The position numbers and the translations under genes are program-made. This document shows positions 59,758-64,000 of a stretch of 64,000 nucleotides of DNA, in pieces (position 1 is the first letter of the stretch; each line of letters starts with the position of its first letter). Origin of the DNA: Bradyrhizobium quebecense (GTDB lineage Bacteria; Pseudomonadota; Alphaproteobacteria; Rhizobiales; Xanthobacteraceae); the NCBI RefSeq assembly GCF_013373795.3, contig NZ_CP088022.1, forward strand, positions 8,625,501 to 8,689,500. Reading direction: 5' to 3'. The notes beneath the pieces were generated by a model. It ran no database searches, was not told the DNA's origin, and saw only the letters and a list, made by a program, of their open reading frames with translations.

Positions 59758-60388
59758 GATCTAACGACCCCTCGACAAGCGTTTTCAAGACCCAGCGCCA
59801 AAGCTCACGAACTTCCTCCGAGGCTCTTCCCTCTTGTGCAAACTCGGTTACGCCTAATCCGGCCCCAAGCGCGTCCTGGTGGACATTGCGCTGTCCGACA
59901 TAGGGATGCGCAAGCACTCCGAGCGAATTGAGGGACGTTGCAGCTTCACTCAAGCGGCAGCCCCGCGGTGGCGTCTGATTGAGGACGAAAGCGAATCGGC
60001 GGTTGAGCCTACGAATAGCAATCAGTGTCGGTATCGCAGCTTCGATGTCGGCCAGACTCGGACGCACTGGGATCAGGCAAAGATCGCCCCTCGCGATGGC
60101 GAGCACGGCCATTGCATTGTTCGTGGCGGCGGTATCGATGACCGTAAGCCAGATTCCCTCAGCTTCAAGGCTGACGAGAGCCACTTCTAGTTCGGCGGGA
60201 TCGGAGATCCGAACGACCCGCGGATAGGGATGGCAACGCCGCTCTTTCCATTTTGAAATCGTGCCTTGTGGATCCGCCTCGACAATTGCGACGCGCTCCC
60301 CGTTCCCCATCGCCGCGACCGCAATGCCAACCGCCAGCGTGCTTTTGCCGCTTCCGCCTTTTTGGGTGACCAGAACAAGGACATGCAT
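59726..60388 (-). CDS. ParA/MinD-type P-loop ATPase
   Basis: 220 residues. The deviant Walker A motif VTQKGGSGKSTLAVGIA is at ~residues 7-23; AIVEADPQGTISKWKER is the A' motif with the switch Asp; WLTVIDTAATNN is Walker B. Later FVLNQTPPRGCR is the usual ParA specificity segment. The start at 60388 (MHVLVLV) removes an upstream extension without signals. These ATPases pattern on the nucleoid to move plasmids, integrative elements or protein clusters. No parB or parS was seen; the gene downstream is of unknown family. Confidence 0.88.
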   Translation of the reverse strand: MHVLVLVTQKGGSGKSTLAVGIAVAAMGNGERVAIVEADPQGTISKWKERRCHPYPRVVRISDPAELEVALVSLEAEGIWLTVIDTAATNNAMAVLAIARGDLCLIPVRPSLADIEAAIPTLIAIRRLNRRFAFVLNQTPPRGCRLSEAATSLNSLGVLAHPYVGQRNVHQDALGAGLGVTEFAQEGRASEEVRELWRWVLKTLVEGSLDHEPHEKKASC

Positions 60389-60549
60389 ATCCTGCGCTTC
60401 CCGGATGACAACGAGATGAGACGCATGAGTCGTCGGCTGCATGGGCGTCAGTCAACTACCAACCTTGGGAATTGATGGAGAGGACGGGCACATGGCAATC
60501 TTCGTCCTATACCCGTCAGGGACGGTCGATACGAAGCTGGGTTTAGAGA

Positions 60550-61323
60550 ATGAAAAAGGTCCTGCTGGGCACGGTAGCCCTGATCGCGCTGGTTGCCCCT
60601 TCCTCTGCCGCTGATCTGGCCGCGGGGCCCTACGTCAAAGCGCTCCCAGCGGTCATTCCAATCTATGATTGGAGCGGCTTCTACGTCGGCATAAATGGCG
60701 GCGGCGGCTCCGCGCATCAATGCTGGGACGTGGTCAACGCCGGAGGCGCGATTGTCGCTCCGCCCGTCGGCATAGGGTTGCCATAATGCGACGGGAGGCA
60801 CGGTCGGCGGTCAAATCGACTATCGCTGGCAAATAGCCAACTCGCAGTTTGGCCTGGAGGCGTAGGGCGACTGGGCCGATTTCAAGGGCTCCAACGCCAA
60901 CCTCGCTTTTGCAGGCGTCCAGGATGAATCCAAGCTTGATGCATTCGGCCTGTTCACGGGCCAAGTCGGCTATGCCTGGAATAACATGCTGCTCTATGTG
61001 AAGGGTGGCGCTGCGGTTGTCCGCGACAAATACCGGGTCTTCGATTTTGCGACTGGGCTGACTATCGACAACGGCAGCGAAACTTGTTGGGGCGGCACGG
61101 TAGGGGCGGGCCTTGAATTTGGCTTCGCTCCGAACTGGTCCATCGGCGTTGAGTACGACCACCTGTTCATGGGTCATCGGGACGTGGACTTCTTTTTTCA
61201 CCTGGACTCGTGGGTGGTCCGGCGGCCGCTTTCGCGGGGACTGCCCGTATCAGTCAGGACGTCGATATCGGTCTGGTCCGCCTGAATTACCGCTGGGGTG
61301 GCGCGGTCGCCACGACATATTGA
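60550..61323 (+). pseudogene. Omp25/31-type outer-membrane protein, broken
   Basis: The signal peptide MKKVLLGTVALIALVAPSSAAD is followed by IYDWSGFYVGINGGGGSAH, the standard start of the rhizobial Omp25/Omp31 family. A frame change at ~60775, an in-frame stop at ~60865 (LEA-stop-GDWADFKG) and a shift near 61195 (after DVDFFF) interrupt the barrel. The rest is otherwise recognisable (FGLFTGQVGYAWNNMLLYVKGGAAVV, then GLEFGFAPNWSIGVEYDHLF and LVRLNYRWGG). Confidence 0.82.
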
Positions 61324-61589
61324 TCTTCGCCGGAACGGAAGCGTTCGATCACACGGAGCGCTAGAGACAATCCTTGACGCGCGTTGCTCCTCTCTCAAGG
61401 TAGTCATCTGGAACGCAAGTTCGCCACATAAATCGGCGCTGGGACCTCTGAAGCAGAGCGCTTGTCGCAAATGCAGGTGTGAGAGGCCGGCCGATCGCGC
61501 CGTTGGTGCTAAGTCAGCAGGAGCGGACGTACTTGGAGAGGCACGTTCGTCGTCACCACGTTGCCCGCTCGCTATCTGAGCGGTACCGC

Positions 61590-62010
61590 GCGATCCTGTG
61601 GTGTGCGGACGGCTTGCCTTAGCAAGTCCGTGGCTGCCAAACTCGGCCTCCATGAACACACCGTTGCCAAATGGCGCCATCGCGTTTTGAAGGATCGCTG
61701 TGATGGTCTGCTTGAAGAGGCGCGCCATGGCTGACCCCGCACCATCAACGCCGATCAGGTTGCCGCGGTGATCGAACGAACGTTGCGGCTGACGCCAGCC
61801 GACGCGACGCCCAGTCGATCCGCTCGATGGCGGCGGAAACTGGCTTTTTCCACACCACGATCCGCCGCATGTGGGCGGCGTTCGGCTTGCCGCACCGTAG
61901 CCAGACATTCAAGCTGTCGAGCGATCCGCTGTTCGTCGTCAAGGTGGGCAATATCATCGGCCTTTACCTATCCCAAACCGAGCCCTTGTCCTCAGCATCG
62001 ATGAGAAAAG
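61590..62010 (+). pseudogene. IS630-family transposase fragments
   Basis: SKSVAAKLGLHEHTVAKWRHRVLKDRCDGLLEEARHG (HTH), INADQVAAVIERTLRLTPADAT and MAAETGFFHTTIRRMWAAFGL, then FKLSSDPLFVVKV. They occur in order on the plus strand but in changing frames. The DDE part is missing and the sequence is cut at ~62000. Confidence 0.75.
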
Positions 62011-62039
62011 CCACATTCAGGCACTCGATCACGAGCATG

Positions 62040-62330
62040 GACGGCTTGCGGGCAAGCAAGCGCGCAAGCCAAGGATTTGCGGTCGAGCCTTTACGCATTG
62101 CCCAGCGCACGGCTGCGCTCGCACCGATGATTAATAGTCGGCGCAGAGTTCGTTCGCCCATGCGGGATGTCTCGCCGAGCTTCTGCTTTCCGCCCGTGGA
62201 GCGCTGCAGCGGGGTGAGCCCCAGCCAGGCCGCAAAGTCGCGTCCTCTCCTATATGCCCGAGTCGTCGGCGCCAGGGCCAACGAGCGACCGTCGCTGTGA
62301 TGGGCCACATGCCGCTTGGTCGCGATCCAG
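62040..62330 (-). pseudogene. IS110-family transposase, C-terminal fragment
   Basis: RRGRDFAAWLGLTPLQRSTGGKQKLGETSRMGERTLRRLLIIGASAAVRWAMRKG then SWLARLLARKPSMLV-like sequence, the transposase_20 domain end. No N-terminal domain nearby. Confidence 0.75.
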
Positions 62331-63475
62331 GTCAACATGGTTACTTTTGTATATTGACCTCGATCCTGGCAGCCGTTTGGCGTTGCTCCTTCAGCGAAGC
62401 CTCTTGGCCGGCTCGGGCAGCGTCCATGCCAGGCGCCGGACAGCGGCCAGTGGCAACTTGTAGGCGATGGTCTCGAAGCGCCCGAATGTATTGATCTTGA
62501 TGAACTCGTTTTCCCCTGTCGAATGAACATAGCTATCGCGTTTGCCGCAAGCAGGCTTAATGCCTTCCAAGCTCGAAACCTTGTCGCTGCAGCTCCCCAA
62601 TACTGTTATGCGTTTGCATTTGCTCGTTCGTCTGTTCGAGGTGGGCGCCGTTCGCTTTGAAATCCGGATCATTCTCCAACCGCTTACCTAACATGTTCGG
62701 GCGCCTGCGTCTCAATTGCAAGCGGCTCTCAAGCGGAGAACGAACTGTATACCGAGACAGCCGTGCCATTCCTCCTCCACCGGTTCGATGTCTAAACGGC
62801 GATCCGACTCAAAACTTGGCCTGAAGAGGGTCGCGGGTAACGCTGGCAGCCCTTTCTGGCTGCGGTGGTGCTCAAAATGAGGAGATGTTTGGATCCTCAC
62901 GAATGTTGTCAGCTTTGACCCAACATCAACAAGCGCCGCTCTGTCCAACAGAGAATGTAGTGCTTGCAGAAGGACTTTCAGTTCGGCACGTCGCTTGCTT
63001 TGCTCAGAACACCATCACACCGCGACGAGGGGACGATGCGGAGAATGCTGTGCTGCGATAGTGCGCGACTGCCGCCTGCTGCTTCCGGTCTTCGCACCGT
63101 TCTCCGCCGCAGCGCCTCTCACAGCCCCACGCGCTCGCGACCTTTCTGCTGCTCGAGCAGTTATTCGCGGCGTGCTCTTCGCGGAAGCACCGTTGGCGCT
63201 CTATGGCACTGCGATGGCGGCGGTGCTCGCCCGCGATTGCGGGAGCGAGGCGGCATTTCGCCGTTCGGCGCAGGCGGGTCGAGCGCCGCTCACTCTCCGA
63301 CTATGGTAACGACTCTGGTCGATGGCGCGGCGCTCCCTTATCGATGGCTGCGGCACGGCGGATGATTCTTGTGCTCCTGCTGCGGCTGCAGCGTGTCCAC
63401 AAAGGGCGGAGCTTAAAAGTGCGGTGGCGCGGCGGATTAATAGCGCGCGTTGGACAGCGGAAGACGGGGTGAGGA
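62331..63475 (+). other. Degraded region, no supported gene
   Basis: A minus-strand stretch near 62410-62520 (FGRFETIAYKLPLAAVRRLAW) may belong to an older transposase. From 62964 to 63470 several GC-rich frames overlap without a recognisable product. Confidence 0.35.
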
Positions 63476-64000
63476 ATGCGTGTTTGCGAAGTCGCCGTCG
63501 TCGGCCTCGGGCTGATAGGAAGCTCTGCGTTCCATTCGCTGCTGCGTCGTGGGACCGACGTGCTCGGATTCGACCCTCTTGTCTTGGGCGAGGCTCGCGG
63601 CTCGTCGCATGGCTCATGCCGAGTGTACCGACGCTTCAATTTCGAGAGCGCGGCCTACACGGAGCTAAGCGATGCTGCCTTCAAGGGATGGCGGATGCTG
63701 GAGGCCGCCAGTGGACGGACAATCCTGATGCCGACTCATGTACTCGAAGCAGGACCTCCCGGATCGAAGATGGTGGCCGACTCCCGCGCTGCCGCGCTGA
63801 AGGACGCCGTCCCCGGTCCAGCCACGGGAGCGGAAGCAAACGCCGCATTTCCCGCCTTCCGGCTTCCCGAACACTGGGATGTGGTCGTCCAGGAAAGCGG
63901 CGGGATCCTATTGGCCGAAGCTGCGATCCGCGCATTTCGCGAAGGAGCCGAGCACCGCATCATTCTGGCTCCGGCCCGAATACGGCCGGTGGCCGCCGGC
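63476..64000 (+). CDS. FAD-dependent oxidoreductase (sarcosine-oxidase-like), C-terminus beyond window
   Basis: The first 175 residues of a DAO-family flavoenzyme. MRVCEVAVVGLGLIGSSAFHSLLRRGTDVLGFDP is the Rossmann FAD site (GxGxxG variant with the acidic end of beta2). GSSHGSCRVYRRF matches the RxxSHGxSRxxR region of monomeric sarcosine and N-methyl-tryptophan oxidases. YTELSDAAFKGWRMLEAASGRTIL continues the family pattern. Such enzymes oxidise N-methylated amines, releasing H2O2. The start at 63476 follows GGGGTGAGG. No upstream partner. Confidence 0.85.
   Translation, partial: MRVCEVAVVGLGLIGSSAFHSLLRRGTDVLGFDPLVLGEARGSSHGSCRVYRRFNFESAAYTELSDAAFKGWRMLEAASGRTILMPTHVLEAGPPGSKMVADSRAAALKDAVPGPATGAEANAAFPAFRLPEHWDVVVQESGGILLAEAAIRAFREGAEHRIILAPARIRPVAAG

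Noticed and set aside
62964..63472. Several 90-130-codon overlapping ORFs before the FAD oxidoreductase
   Set aside because: Frames overlap on both strands with GC-driven composition and no domain.

Overview
The window looks like part of a Bradyrhizobium-type symbiosis island. The evidence is a groESL operon with a sigma54/NifA promoter, tts-box-like sites (binding sites of the type III secretion activator TtsI), large effector genes of the NopD/Bel2-5 type with C-terminal Ulp1 (SUMO protease) domains, and a very high load of insertion sequences and decayed genes. The species assignment is an inference from gene content; no rRNA or tRNA gene was recognised.

Layout. 0-8 kb: groEL/groES (minus strand) with an upstream NifA site, a GNAT acetyltransferase, decayed PLP decarboxylase and LuxR-regulator genes, an Lrp/AsnC fragment cut by an IS256 element, and an FkbM methyltransferase. 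8.9-12.7 kb: an IS5 element, a tyrosine recombinase coupled to an IS91 transposase, and an IS630 fragment. 12.9-19 kb: a broken MFS transporter, an exported beta-carbonic anhydrase behind an exported SNase-type nuclease, an IS3 element, and a small secreted PAN-domain protein. 19.4-27.8 kb: an IS256-like element, a large serine recombinase, and an IS3 copy split by an IS110 element beside an integrase fragment.

27.9-49.1 kb is the effector region. It holds a truncated effector A with a tts box (27.9-29.8 kb); a segment bounded by inverted IS1380 ends that carries a methyltransferase (30.1-36.0 kb); a 1448-residue Ulp1 effector B built from three tandem ~1 kb units (36.1-40.4 kb); an unrelated 734-residue effector candidate C with its own tts box (42.7-44.9 kb); and a second Ulp1 effector D/E, split by one frameshift (45.2-49.1 kb). 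A, B and D/E share about twelve copies of an ~85-90-residue helical module that resembles the core-binding (SAM-like) domain of tyrosine recombinases. Basic KRPR-like clusters and EAR-like DLNxP repeats point to action in the host nucleus. A 772-bp block encoding the protease domain is almost identical in B and D/E.

49.1-64 kb: the second copy of the IS256-like element, interrupted by an intact IS66 (tnpABC) with an 8-bp target duplication; further IS256, IS3, IS110 and IS630 wrecks; a ParA-like ATPase coupled to an unknown protein; a decayed Omp25-type porin gene; and the start of an FAD-dependent oxidoreductase gene running off the end. Most genes outside the effectors and transposons are singletons or pseudogenes, as expected for an accessory region shaped by repeated insertion and deletion.
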